NCBI GenBank assembly: GCA_028583685.1
Contig: JAMXIF010000073.1
Coordinates: 7,659,742-7,723,741, forward strand
Length of the DNA stretch: 64,000 nucleotides
Direction: 5' to 3'
Source: Petaurus breviceps papuanus
Lineage: Eukaryota > Chordata > Mammalia > Diprotodontia > Petauridae
How positions within the stretch are numbered: the first letter of the stretch is position 1; each line of letters begins with the position of its first letter. A program made the position numbers and the translations under genes. The notes under the pieces were generated by a model. It ran no database searches, was not told where the DNA came from, and saw only the letters and a program-made list of their open reading frames with translations. This document shows positions 1 to 10,209 of the stretch, in pieces.

Positions 1-58
<58 letters not shown>
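1..58. repeat. (TATC)n microsatellite
   Basis: About fourteen uninterrupted TATC units run from the window edge, so the true length is unknown. The tract lies downstream (in L1 orientation) of the minus-strand L1 ORF1 that follows. Confidence 0.97.
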
Positions 59-59
<1 letters not shown>

Positions 60-1932
60 ATTTCTATTCCCTTCAACTATTTTCATACTGAGAAAAGTTT
101 CATCAGTTACAATGATCATTTTTCCATGTAGGAATGTTAATAGTTCAACTTTGATAAGTTCCTTATGATTTCTTCTCCCTGTTTACCTTCTCAAGCTTCT
201 CTTGCTTCTTATATCTGAATGTCAAATTTTCTATTCAACTCTGGTTTTTTCAGCAAGAATGCTTGAAAGTCCTCTATTCCACTGAATAACCATATTTTCC
301 CCTGAAACATGATACTCAGTTTTGCTGGGCAGGTGATTCTTAGTTTTAATCCCAGCTCCTTTGCCCTCTGGAATATCATATTCCAAGCGCTTTGATCCCT
401 CAGTGTGGAAGCTACCAGATCCTGAGTTATCCTGATTGTGTTTCCACAATATTCAAATTGTTTCTTCCTGGCTCCTTGTAATATTCTCTCCTTGATCTGG
501 GAATTTTGGAACCTGGCTATAATATTCCTAGGAGTTTTCTTTTTGGGATCTTTTTCAGGAGGTGATCATTGGATTCTTTCAACCTTTATTTTGCCCTCTG
601 GTTCTAAAACATCAGGGCAATTTTCCTTGAGAATTTCTTGGAGGATGATTTCTAGGTTCTTTCTTTGATCATAGCTTTCAGGTAGTCCAATAATTTTTAA
701 ATTCTCTCTCCTGGATCTATTTTCCAGGTCAGTGGTTTTTCCAATGAGATATTTCACATTTCCTTCCATTTTTTCATTTGTTTGGATCTGCTTAATAGTA
801 TTTTGATTTCTCATAAAGTCACTAGCTTCTATTTGCTCCAATCTAATTCTGAAGGAATGATTCTCCTCAGTGAGCTTTTGAGATTCTTTTTCCATTTGGC
901 AAATTCTGCTTTTTAAGGCATTCTTCTCCTCATTGCCTTTTTGAGCCTCTTTTGCCATTTGAGTTAGTCTATTTTTTAAGGTGTTATTTTCCTCAGTCAG
1001 GCTGTTGACTCTCATTTCATAATTTTCTTGCATCGTTGTCATTTGTCTTCCCAATTTTTCCTCCACTTCTCTTATTTGATTTTCATAATCCTTTTTAAGG
1101 TCCTCTATGGCCTGTAACCAGCTCGTATTTTTCTTGTAAGCTTTTGGTACAGGAGTTCTGACTTCACTGTCTTCCTTCTGTTCCACACGTTGATCCTTTT
1201 TGTCCTCAAAATAGGAATCTAATGTCGTATTCTTCTGTTTGCTTTGCTTCCTTAGCGTGGTCATGTTGCCACTCAATTACTTGACTTTTGGCCTTTTTGC
1301 CACAGTAGGACCCTGCTTCCAGACAGGGGAGGTATTAATTAGGTGCCCTCTCTGAAGCATCCACATGCTCTGGCAAGCTGGTCACACATCCCAGAACCTC
1401 CACCCTAGACCGCAATCCAGATCCAAGCAGGTTTAAGCAAGAGCGATTACCCCCTCAGACTGGTCGCTTGGTCCCCCTACAGTCTGCAGGCCAGGAGCTG
1501 AAGCTTCTATGTGGCGGTGGCTGCCCAATAGCCCTCAGCGGATTCTCACCCTGGGGGCAAAAGCTGATGCACTCCCAACTACTGGGTCCCAAAGTTCACA
1601 CTGCACTGACCTCTCACTTTATCCTTAGCATCTATGTGTTAATAATTTTGGACCACCACAGATGCTGGTGATCTGGAGTCCCTCCAACCAGTGGCTGGTC
1701 AGGCCCGGCCTGGGGCTAAAACCTTTGGAGTGGAGCTGGGCTCAGCTCCCAGAGTGCTGCGCTGGCTGCTTGCTGCCGGCTTGCCGGGCTGTCCTCAGCA
1801 GGAGTTTAGCTTCTCTGTCTCGTTTTGTTGGTTCTGTAGCTCCAAAGTTTGTTTAGAGTCCCCTTTTACATGGATTGGAGGTGGTGAGGGCTGGATCTGC
1901 GTTGGAGGTCCTGTTTCTACTCCACCATCTTG
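59..1932 (-). mobile_element. L1 retrotransposon, 5' end: 5' UTR, ORF1 and start of ORF1-ORF2 spacer
   Basis: This is a LINE-1 in minus orientation. Its 5' end is at about 1932, where the minus strand begins CAAGATGGTGGAGTAG, the usual L1 5' terminal style. The 5' UTR (about 1277-1932) is relatively GC-rich. ORF1 follows, and the left edge runs into the microsatellite, so ORF2 lies outside the window or is missing. The 5' end is complete, unlike most L1 copies here. It abuts the ORF1 fragment of a second L1 at 1933, which suggests it inserted into that older copy. Confidence 0.88.
209..1276 (-). pseudogene. L1 ORF1 (RNA-binding coiled-coil protein), nearly whole with one frameshift
   Basis: L1 ORF1p is the nucleic-acid chaperone that coats L1 RNA. 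The reading frame starts at 1276 (MSGNMTTLRKQSKQ) and shows a long coiled coil of heptads such as EENNTLKNRLTQM and EENHSFRIRLEQ, then the RRM-like part (RRENLKIIGLPE). The C-terminal domain continues in another frame from about 590 to a TAA near 209, with recognisable TPRNIIARFQNSQ, ERILQGARKKQ and LRITCPAKLSIMFQGKIW. Apart from one frameshift near 570-600 the protein is readable end to end, so this is a fairly recent copy. It is a transposon gene, not a host gene. Confidence 0.88.
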
Positions 1933-3052
1933 AGTTAGTCCATTTTCTAAGGTGTTATTTTCTTCAGCACTTTTGGGGGTCTCCCTTAGCAAGCTGTTGA
2001 TGAATTTTTCATGATTTTCTTGCATCATTCTCTTTTCTCTTCCCAATTTTTCCTCTACTTCTCTTACTTGATTTTCAAAATCCTTCTTGAACTCCTCTAT
2101 TGCCTGAGACCAATTCATATTTTTCTTGGATCCTTTTGATGCAAGAGCTTTGCCTTTGTTGGCTTATTCTGGTTCTATGTTTTGATCTTCTTTGTCACCA
2201 AAGAATGATTCTATAGTCTGATTTCTCTTCCTCTGTTTGTTCATTTTGCCAACCAATTGCTTGACTTTTGAGCTCTTGCCACAGTTGAACTCTGCTTCCA
2301 AAGTAGTGTGTCCCAAATTTCTGGGGTTTTGCACAGCTGTTGTCAGAGCTTTTTCTAGGCACCTGCCTCAGAACTGTGAGGAGGACTTCCTCTACACAAA
2401 CTCAACAAGCTCTGCCATGCCAGTGCTCCTCCCCACAGGACCACCGCCCAAGACTGAGACCCAGATACAAGCAGGCCAAAGCAAGAGAATCCTGCCTCAG
2501 TGCCAGCAAAGAGACTACAATTGCCCTCTGGTCAGCCACTTGGTCCCCCCACTATCTGAGCACCTGGAGCCCCAGAAGCAGCTGCTGCCACTGCCACTGT
2601 TGCCACTGCCACCATTGCTATTGCTGCCCTCACCGCAGCTGCTGCCACCTCCGCCACCTCAGGGGTGGAGGCTGAACTGAACTCTTCTCTCACCCTGGTC
2701 CAACACAATTTCCCCATTGACCTTTTACTTTCCCTTTGACATTTATGGGTTGAGAAGTCTGCAGACCACCACAACTGCTAGTGATTCAGTCCCTGTAAGG
2801 TCTGCTCCAGCCTGGTCTGTACCACTGGTCTGTGCTGTTGCAGCCCACCCAAGATTGTGCTCTGCTCCCAGCCCTATACAGTAGACCCTTCCTTTTGGCT
2901 CGCCAGTCTGACTTCAGCTGGAGATGTATTTCACTCTGTCATTTTATGGGTTTGTTAGTTCTAAAATTTGTTTAAGGTCATTTTTTTTACAGGTATTAGA
3001 GGTAAGTGGGGATGAGTTTGAATAAGTTGCTGCTTTTACTCCACCATCTTGC
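1933..3052 (-). mobile_element. L1 5' UTR plus ORF1 N-terminus, inverted half of a second L1
   Basis: The minus strand begins at about 3052 with the L1 5' terminus (CAAGATGGTGGAGTA), runs through a 5' UTR to about 2250, and then reads ORF1 from about 2242 (MNKQRKRNQTIESFFGDKED, with an in-frame stop soon after, then NWSQAIEEFKKDFENQVREV). It stops abruptly after EENNTLENGLTQ at 1933. The matching downstream part of ORF1 resumes in the opposite orientation at 3053. Together they fit one L1 with a 5' inversion. A repeated CAC/CTG-like stretch near 2580-2660 lies in the 5' UTR. Confidence 0.8.
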
Positions 3053-4432
3053 CTGTGCCAGAGATGCAGAATCTTAAGGAAGAAAACAATTTCTTGAAAG
3101 TTAGAATTGGTCAAGGGGAAGTCAGCAAAGTTATGAGAGCAAACAATAATAATACAAAACATAAAGAATGAGAAAAATGGAAGAGAATATGAAGCATAAG
3201 AAAAACAATTGGTCTGGAGAACAGATAAAGAAGAGGAAACATAAGAATAGTTGAACTACCTGAAAACGATGATCAAAAAAAACCAATCTTGATACAATAA
3301 TACAAAAAATAATTATAGAAAATTGTCCTAAAGCATTAGAACAAGAGGGGAAAGTAGAAATAGAAATCCACTGATCATCATCTGAAAGAGATTCTATAAG
3401 GAAAACCTATGGGATATAATAGTTAAATTCTAAAAACACCAGCTCAAGGATAAAATATTACAAGCAACAAGAAAAGATATTTAAATATGATGCCACCACA
3501 ATTAGAATCACACAAGGCCTAACAGTGGTTTCACTAAAAGACTGCAGGTCTGCGAACACTATATATCAAAGAGCAAAAGAACTGGGGTGGTGGCTGAAAA
3601 TATAAAACTCAGCAAAATTAAGCATAATCCGGAATGAAAAAAAAGATGTTTAGTGAATTGTCAGACTTTCAGCATTTTGTTAAAAACAAACAAACCTGAA
3701 CTTAATAGAGGATTTGATATATAAGATTCAAGAGAAATATAAGATACACATCACAGACTAATTACAAGGGACTCAATAAGGACAGAATGCTTACCTTTTG
3801 CACGAGGAAATGTAAAATGTATGTCTAAGATTCTTATTAGTAATTGGGTAGTTTGTAAGAAGGATTGGGGGTATACTTGAGTATGCCATGATTTTAAAAA
3901 GTAAAATCATTTAGGAACAGGCAAAAAGAGTAAATATTTTATACATATGAGGACCTAGAGGAAGAACTAACACAGAGAAATTAGATGGGGGAGAAGGGCT
4001 GGTAGCTCTGGAAACTTTCATTGGGAATAGGTTTAAGAGGGTAGAAGGTATAAAAGTCTTCTAAATTCAGAAAGAAATGAAAGGATAGGTAAAAAGGGAG
4101 GGAAGGACAAGGGAGGGATTTCTAGAAAGGAGGGTGAGGAATTAGGATAAGGGCAGGGTAATAGGGTGTTTAGATTAACAGGAATGGGAGGGTAAGGGAA
4201 GGATGTGGGGGAGGGTAGATTAAGTAACAGGAGGGCAAGGTATTGGGTAGAAGTAAAGTAGAGGAATCAGGAGGGATAGGAAATAAGAGATACACATAAA
4301 AATAAAATAAAAATCAGGAGTAGAATTTATTAGGGGGAAAAACACAGATAGAAATCATGATTTTAAAGCTAAACTAGATTTAATTATAAGAGAAAAATAG
4401 GATAACTACACTATATATCTGTCATATTAATT
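3053..4432 (+). mobile_element. L1 ORF1 remainder, intergenic spacer and start of ORF2, sense half of the inverted L1
   Basis: Reading the plus strand from 3072 gives LKEENNFLKVRIGQ, then IGLENR and IRIVELPENDDQ, which parallels the ORF1p segment EENHSFRIRLEQ...LENRSRRENLKIIGLPESYDQ of the L1 at 209-1276. Near 3560-3680 the C-terminal domain is visible (NTIYQRAKELG). A purine-rich spacer follows (3960-4300), and 4310-4432 resembles the endonuclease start of ORF2. The copy has many stops and ends without a tail. Confidence 0.72.
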
Positions 4433-4548
4433 AATATTATTTTAGAATATTTAAAAAACTAAATGGTATAAAGATGGAATATTGCTGTGGTGCAGGAAAT
4501 GAGTTGGTGGACTTATGAAAAGACTTGGGCTTAACAAGGAAGCTGTTA

Positions 4549-4711
4549 GGGGCAGTCAGGTAGTACAGTGAGTAAGAGCACTGGCCCCAGTGTCGGGATG
4601 ACCTGGGGATCAAATCCGGGCTCAGATACTTAGCACCACACCCAGAAATAACTGGCCGTGTAACCTTGAGCAAGTTACTTAACCCCAATTGCTTTTAAAA
4701 AAAAGAAGAAT
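4549..4711 (+). mobile_element. SINE-A (young tRNA-derived marsupial SINE)
   Basis: Starts GGGGCAGTCAGGTAGTACAG, has the A/B-box-like tRNA head and ends CCCCAATTGCTTTT plus an A-rich tail. A 10-base TSD, GAAGCTGTTA, is seen at 4539-4548 and 4712-4721. The A-rich tail and TSD show L1-type retroposition. Confidence 0.9.
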
Positions 4712-4739
4712 GAAGCTGTTATCCACCCTCAGAGGTCAA

Positions 4740-4880
4740 ATAAATATAGTATGGTCTTGCATAGATGCATATAAATGTATATGTGTATATATGAGTATGA
4801 TTATAGATATTTAAGCATATGTATGTGTAAGTTGATGTATGTAGGTGTGTATGCACATATATCTTTCTGTATATATGTAT
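4740..4880. repeat. ATGT/TATG-rich alternating low-complexity DNA
   Basis: Imperfect runs of ATGTATAT, TATGTATG and GTGTATGC with alternating purine and pyrimidine. No coding potential. Confidence 0.7.
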
Positions 4881-5424
4881 ATTCCAGAAGGCAAAGGAAC
4901 TAGGACTGCAACTAAAAATACCGGCCCAGAAAAATTGAATATAATCCTTCCGTGAAAAAAAAAGGGGATATTTAATGAACTAGAGGACTTTCAAGCACTC
5001 CTGATGAAATAGAGCTAAATGGAAAATTTGACATCCAAACATAAGGCTCAAGAGTAGCATAAAAAATGAAAGAGTAATTATAAGGGACTCAATACAGTTA
5101 AGCTGTTTACATATCTATATGGGAAGATAATAGATGTAATACCTATGAACTTTTTCATTATTAGGGCAGTTAGAAAGAGTCTACATAGAGGGCATGAGTG
5201 TGAGTTGATTCTGTTGTGATGATCTTAAAATAAATGGAGTGAGAAAGAGGGATGCAGTTGGAGAAAAAGGAAAGGAGAGGTAGAATGTGGAAAAAAATTC
5301 TCACAGAAAAGTGGTACACAAGGAATAGCTTTTACAGTGGAGGGGAAATGGGAGGTGGTGGCAGGCACCATTGGAGGCTTGAACCTCATTCTCATTGAAA
5401 TTGGTTCAAAGTGGGAGGGATATA

Positions 5425-5449
5425 ACACACACACACACACACACACACA
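5425..5449. repeat. (AC)n microsatellite
   Basis: Twelve AC units inside the L1 spacer. Confidence 0.95.
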
Positions 5450-6351
5450 GTTGTATATAGAAATGTACTTTACCCAATAGGGTAAGGGGTGATAAAATGG
5501 ATCAAGGATTAAGAGAGGGAGTAGTCAGAAGCAAAATGGACTTTTGAGGAAGGACAGGATGAAAAGAAAAAAGGAAAAACGAAGAAAATAGGATGGAGGG
5601 GGATATAGTAATTACAACTGTGAATGTGAATGGGATGAGCTCACCTATAAAACAGAAGCAAATAGCAAAATATATATGAAACCAGAGTCCAGCATTATGT
5701 TTATAAGGACACACTTGAAACAGGAAGCCATACACTGAGTTAAAATAAAGGCCAGGAGCAGAATCTGTTAATGTGAGCTGAAGTAAAAAAAAAAGGTAGG
5801 GGGAGCCATTATGATCTCAGACAAAGCAAAAATAGAACCAATTAAAAAAGAGAATCAGGGAAACTACATTTTGCTAAAAGATACCATTGAAAATGAAGTA
5901 ATATCAAAACTTACAGCAAGTTTCTCTGACAAAGGCCTCATTTCTCATATAGGTAACTGAGTCAAATTTATAAAAATAAGGGCCATTCTCCAATCGATAA
6001 GTGGTCAAAGGATATGAACAGCCAGTTTTTAGATGAAGTACTCAAAGCTATCTATAGTGATATGAAAATATGCTCCAAATCTATTAATTAAAGAAATGTA
6101 TATTAAAACAACTCTGAGGTACTACCTCATACCTATCAGAAATCACAAGTGCGGGAGAGGGTGAGGGTAAAATAAGTATACTAATAAGCTGTTGGTGTAG
6201 TTGTTACCTATTCAAATAATTCTGGAGAACAGTTTGGAACTATGCCTAAAAGTCAATAAAACTGTGCATGCCCTTTGACTCAGCAATACCGCCATTAGGT
6301 CTATGACCCAAAGAGGTCACATGGAAAGGAAAAGGACATATATATATATCT

Positions 6352-6353
<2 letters not shown>

Positions 6354-6394
<41 letters not shown>
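6354..6394. repeat. (GATA)n microsatellite
   Basis: About ten GATA units within the L1 3' region, at the point where other L1 copies read ACAAAAATATTTATAGCAGC. Confidence 0.95.
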
Positions 6395-6395
<1 letters not shown>

Positions 6396-7029
6396 AAATA
6401 TATAATATTTATAGCAGCTTTTTTATGGTAGCAAAGAATTGGGAATCGAGGGGATGCTCACCAATCAATTGGGGAAAAAAAGAAGTTATGAAATATTATT
6501 GTGAGGGAGTACCATTGTGCTATAAGAAATGATGGGGAGGGGTAGGATTTAGAAAAAAATATGGCAAGACCTCTCTGAACTGATGCAAGATGAAGTGAGA
6601 AGAACTGAGAGATCATTGTGTACAGGAACGGCAACATTGTAATGATAATCAACCATGAAAGCCTTGGCTATTACTCTGATCAATACAGTGATCTAAGACA
6701 ATTACAGAGGATTCATGAAGAAAAAATGCTGTCTCCAGAAAGAGAGAGAACTGATGAATTTGGAATGAAGATTGAAGTATAATTTTCTTGCTTTTTTGGA
6801 AATGATATGGCTAATATGGAAATGTGTTTGCATGATTTCACATGTATAATTGATATCATTTTGCTTGCCTTCTTAGTGGATGGGGGGGCAGTCAGAGAGA
6901 ATTGGAGCTCGAAATCTAAAAAGAAAGGAATGCTAAAAATAAATATTTTTTTTTTAAAGAAAAACATCATTGACATGAGGAAAGTAGGGAAAGGCTGGGA
7001 GATGAGAGGTCATAATGAAGATTTTCAGT

Positions 7030-7210
7030 GGAAGTAAGAATTGTTTTTTTCCTTCCTTCTCAAAGAGGACCAAGACATCAGGAAGGTGATGAGTTGCAAG
7101 TGAATTGGATTTAAGTGAGGGAGGGCTGTGCAAAGTCACTAGCCTTACTTTCTCCTGTGGAGTCATCTGGGTCCAATGATCAGGATGACTGGAGATCGCC
7201 TTCTGGGGAG
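7030..7210 (+). repeat. Unnamed marsupial interspersed repeat (CAAAGAGGACCAAGACATCA type)
   Basis: Contains CTCAAAGAGGACCAAGACAT, then TTGCAAGTGAATTGGATTTA and GGGCTGTGCAAAGTCAC. I remember this block as a common marsupial repeat but cannot name the family. A reverse-oriented fragment is at 45450-45515. Confidence 0.55.
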
Positions 7211-7830
7211 TGAGAGGGTGTAAAAGTAAAGGTTGTGAATGGAAGTGAATTTGACTTTGAAATGGATCAAACAAGATAAGGGCATCTTGAAAGCTGGTGG
7301 ATGTAGGTGTCTACAACAAAGAACAGGAGATGGTATGAATGTGTGAAAGGAAAAAAATCATTAAATATTTTTTAGGTGTCAGGGTGGGAATTTGACTCAA
7401 TCATCAAGATAAGCCAATCCCTCCACTCAAGGAGCTGATTTTGATAGAGGCAGACAACTCATAAAGAGAGTGGTGGCCAGGAAGGGAGTGTCTGAGGAAT
7501 CACAAGGCTGCTGAGTTGGTCCTTACAGGAGCCCACTGACAGGCTCTTTCTAGGAGCAATGGTAATATAATAGTATTGATTTGATCATTGATGACAGAGC
7601 AAGAGGTGGAAAGGAGGAGGGAGGGGCATTGTAAGCAGATTTAGAGAAGATGGTAAGATGGCTGGGGTGGACAGCTGGAGGGGATGTGAAGCATGTTCTG
7701 GGTCTGTGTAGATATGATCCACTTTAAGCTAGATGGTAAGCATAAGGAGATAATATGGGCTTCAAAATAGGAGAGGTTGTTTAGTAATGGTCAGAATGAC
7801 TTGTATACTTTTATTGTCAAAAATGGGAAT
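7211..7830. other. No gene seen; possible degraded repeat
   Basis: Purine-rich plus strand with no long frame. The part at 7410-7470 (CCACTCAAGGAGCTGATTTT) resembles a decayed minus-strand L2 but is too weak to call. Confidence 0.4.
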
Positions 7831-7955
7831 TATAAGATGCTTGTGTGACCTTAGACTAATAGTCACCATCTCTCTAAGCCTCAGGTTCACTCTCCATGTG
7901 TAAAATCCGAGAATGGGACATGATCTTCAAAGGTCCTTTTCTAGCTGTAATGTCT
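7831..7955 (+). mobile_element. MIR-like SINE fragment
   Basis: Shows the MIR core and tail: TGTGTGACCTTAGACTAA, CTAAGCCTCAGGTTCACT and a TAAAATCCGAGAATGGGA equivalent of the usual TAAAATGGGGATAATA. Confidence 0.6.
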
Positions 7956-8234
7956 TTTGGTTTATAAGAAAATTCCCCCTACACACAAAGAGAGAATGAC
8001 CTTCAGGCTCCAGGGTCATAATTTCCAGGGTGTGGCTTGTCCTCGATTGCCCCTTCCCCTTTTGAAAAGTCCTGAAACTGAAGGTCCCTGGGATACTCTG
8101 ACCTTGTGAACATTCTGCGACCACTGCATATGAGATAGATGTTCACCCTGCCAGCCAAGAAGACTACAAACCCTAGAGCCACTCACTTAGTAGAGACAAA
8201 TTCTGACAAAACCTCAACTTGGGACAGGAAACCA

Positions 8235-8251
8235 CCACGAGGGGGCAGCGC
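8235..8251 (+). promoter_or_regulatory. CTCF binding motif
   Basis: CCACGAGGGGGCAGCGC matches the vertebrate CTCF core consensus (CCASYAGRKGGCRS) at nearly every position. It lies about 2 kb upstream of the SH3RF3 start codon, in forward orientation, pointing into the gene. Occupancy is inferred, not shown. Confidence 0.7.
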
Positions 8252-9149
8252 GCTGCAGCGAATATCTTCACTCCTGTTGGCAAGCAAACCTCCCAAACTT
8301 CCCCAGCTTCTCCAGTTCCTCCCGTACGTATTTCCGTTGCTCTGACGCTCTCCTAAGCCAGGGGGTCGGGCAGGAGAAATCGATTCTTTCCCTCCCCCTA
8401 TCCATTCCTCTTCTCTTACCCAAAGGGAAATTCGAGTAGGAGTGAAGAGGTGTTGCAGTGGGAGACAGAGGAGGCTTCCAAGACATCTCAATCACTGGAA
8501 TTCGGTTTCCTTGGACGTGGGAGAGCGCAGAGAGTTTCTCTGGCGATCACTTTCGGCCAGAGGAGAGGCAGTGTGTCCCTGCTGGGCGTTAAGAGGGCAG
8601 CAAGAGGGCACAGAGCCTTGAAGCATCTGCAGTTCTGTCGGAGGCCTGCTCAAGCAGCTGCCGAAAAGGGTCAGGATTGCGGAGGTCAAGTGCGAAACCG
8701 TAAACGGTCCTGAAGATCAGATGCACGGTGAATTGCGCAGCTAGTGTGAACTTCAGGAATCTCTCCCTTCCAGTGCTTAGCTCCAAGCTTAGCTGGAACG
8801 GCTGGGACTGCAGCAGCAGCAGCACCCCAGGGCATCGCTGTAGCTGTCATTCCTTCCGAGGAGCAGAGGGGAGAGAAAGCTTAGGATGCTGGAGGGAGTT
8901 AACGGTCTGGAACGGCTGCATCCTGTGGTCAGCCCGAGTCTCTCCTAAAAACAAACCAAACCAAATCCAATCACAGCAGACTCCAGAGATGAAGAGGAGG
9001 ATTCTGACAACCCAGACCAAACTTTATGACCCCTTTCGCTTTAGATCAGCCTGACCGAATCTCTGCGTTGCACGATGAATATCGTTCTGCTTGCCTTGAG
9101 AAGATGGTAATAATCGATGGGAGAATGAGAAGAGAGACTTGAAGGGTTC

Positions 9150-9187
9150 CCCACCACCACCACCACCACCACCTTCCCCACCACCAC
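9150..9187. repeat. (CCA)n trinucleotide repeat
   Basis: CCACCACCACCACC runs followed by TTCCCCACCACCACG, about 15-50 bases upstream of the TATA-like box. Confidence 0.9.
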
Positions 9188-9202
9188 GACTCCCGAGAGG
9201 AT

Positions 9203-9210
9203 TATATAAG
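9203..9210 (+). promoter_or_regulatory. TATA-like box
   Basis: TATATAAG lies in GC-rich flanks (GAGAGGATTATATAAGGTGG). If used, transcription would start near 9230-9240 and give about 1 kb of 5' UTR before the SH3RF3 start codon, unless part of it is spliced. Inference from motif only. Confidence 0.45.
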
Positions 9211-9234
9211 GTGGGTGAGGAGCTGCCACCAGCC

Positions 9235-10209
9235 AGCTAGAGGGAAGAACAAATTACTGTATTGAGAAGTGGATTTCTTGCCCTTTCCCTTAACCTCCAA
9301 CCGTCTCGTGAACCCAGCATCCTGCAGTGAAGGTGACTGACTCCCTGCCAGTTTGTTTCAGTCCTAGCTTGCGGTGCACTTTTTTTTTTTTCCTGGAGGA
9401 AAAGGGAGGATCCGGCTAAAGCGAGGAGCTCCCTGGAGGAAGGCGACGTAGACCTGCGATCAGGTGGTGGGGAGCCCCATGGAGAAGGCGCGTAGGCGGT
9501 ACAGTTTGGCAGGGCTGCGTTGGGGAAGCTCTAACAAAGCTCCTAAGACAGGTCCAGCTGCTGCCGCTTTTGCTTTCTCACTTTCCTCGGTCTGAAGGCT
9601 ACATTGCTGACGCCCTGGGCCACCACTGAACCTTTGGAGCCCACTAAGTCGTGTCTGCCCCCGCTTGACTGATTTTACCCTCCGCGCCCCACCCACCCCT
9701 GGACACGCGTGGGAGAGACAGGTGTAGCTCATCTTATCCTAATGCCTGCCTGCCCCCTTCGGGGCGGACAGATGATTTGCTCCAGAGGCCTCGGGACTTG
9801 GCGGGGTCTGGAGATCTAGCTGGTGAGGTTTTGGCTTGGAGCTGGGTAGGATTTGGTTCCCCGGAGAGCGCGTAACTCCTGAAGCCCGTCCGAAGGGCTG
9901 TTTCTGCGCCACTTTTTCATTGCTGCTCCTATAGCCTTCGGGACCCAGCTCATTTGGGAAGAGGGGAGGTGGTGACATCACGTCCAGAGATTGAGGGAGG
10001 GAGCTGGCAAACTCCCCCTTCCCCATCGCTCTTCGTTCCTAGCGTTTCCTGGCTACAGCCGCTGTTAATTTGTGGATGAAGTTGGCTGGGTCTTCTCTTA
10101 CGCGTCTCCCCTGGAGGGTGGCTGCCCTGATGCCTCCTGCCAGCGGCAGGCCCACAGTACCCGGGACTTAGGGCTGCTGCGTTCCCTGCAGCCGCCACCA
10201 CCGGACTCC
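9235..10209 (+). other. SH3RF3: Probable SH3RF3 5' UTR and core promoter segment
   Basis: GC-rich and repeat-free up to the start codon. The frame of SH3RF3 stays open upstream to an ATG at 10072, which would add 46 residues, but no family member has such residues and its context is weak (T at -3), so this stretch is read as untranslated. The 5' boundary is uncertain. Confidence 0.45.

Larger units (their letters stand above)
4885..6960 (+). mobile_element. Internally deleted L1: ORF1 C-terminus, spacer, ORF2 endonuclease start, then 3' end
   Basis: At 4885-5000 the ORF1 C-terminal domain is seen (AKELGLQLKIP and a degraded FQAFL-like segment). A purine-rich spacer to about 5600 is followed by the ORF2 endonuclease N-terminus (TVNVNGMSSPIKQKQIA at about 5615). 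At about 5905 the match jumps to the 3' part of L1 (SDKGLISH-like, then the marsupial L1 3' UTR with CCATTAGGTCTATGACCC and GGGATGCTCACCAATCAATT). It ends near 6950 in AAAAATAAATATTTTTTTTT. The reverse transcriptase region is missing. Confidence 0.78.

Noticed and set aside
2237-2680. 147-residue proline/leucine-rich frame
   Set aside because: It is the reverse complement of an L1 5' UTR.
10072-10209. N-terminal extension of SH3RF3 from an upstream ATG
   Set aside because: No known family member has these 46 residues and the ATG context is weak, whereas [12 protein letters not shown] at 10210 fits the known start.
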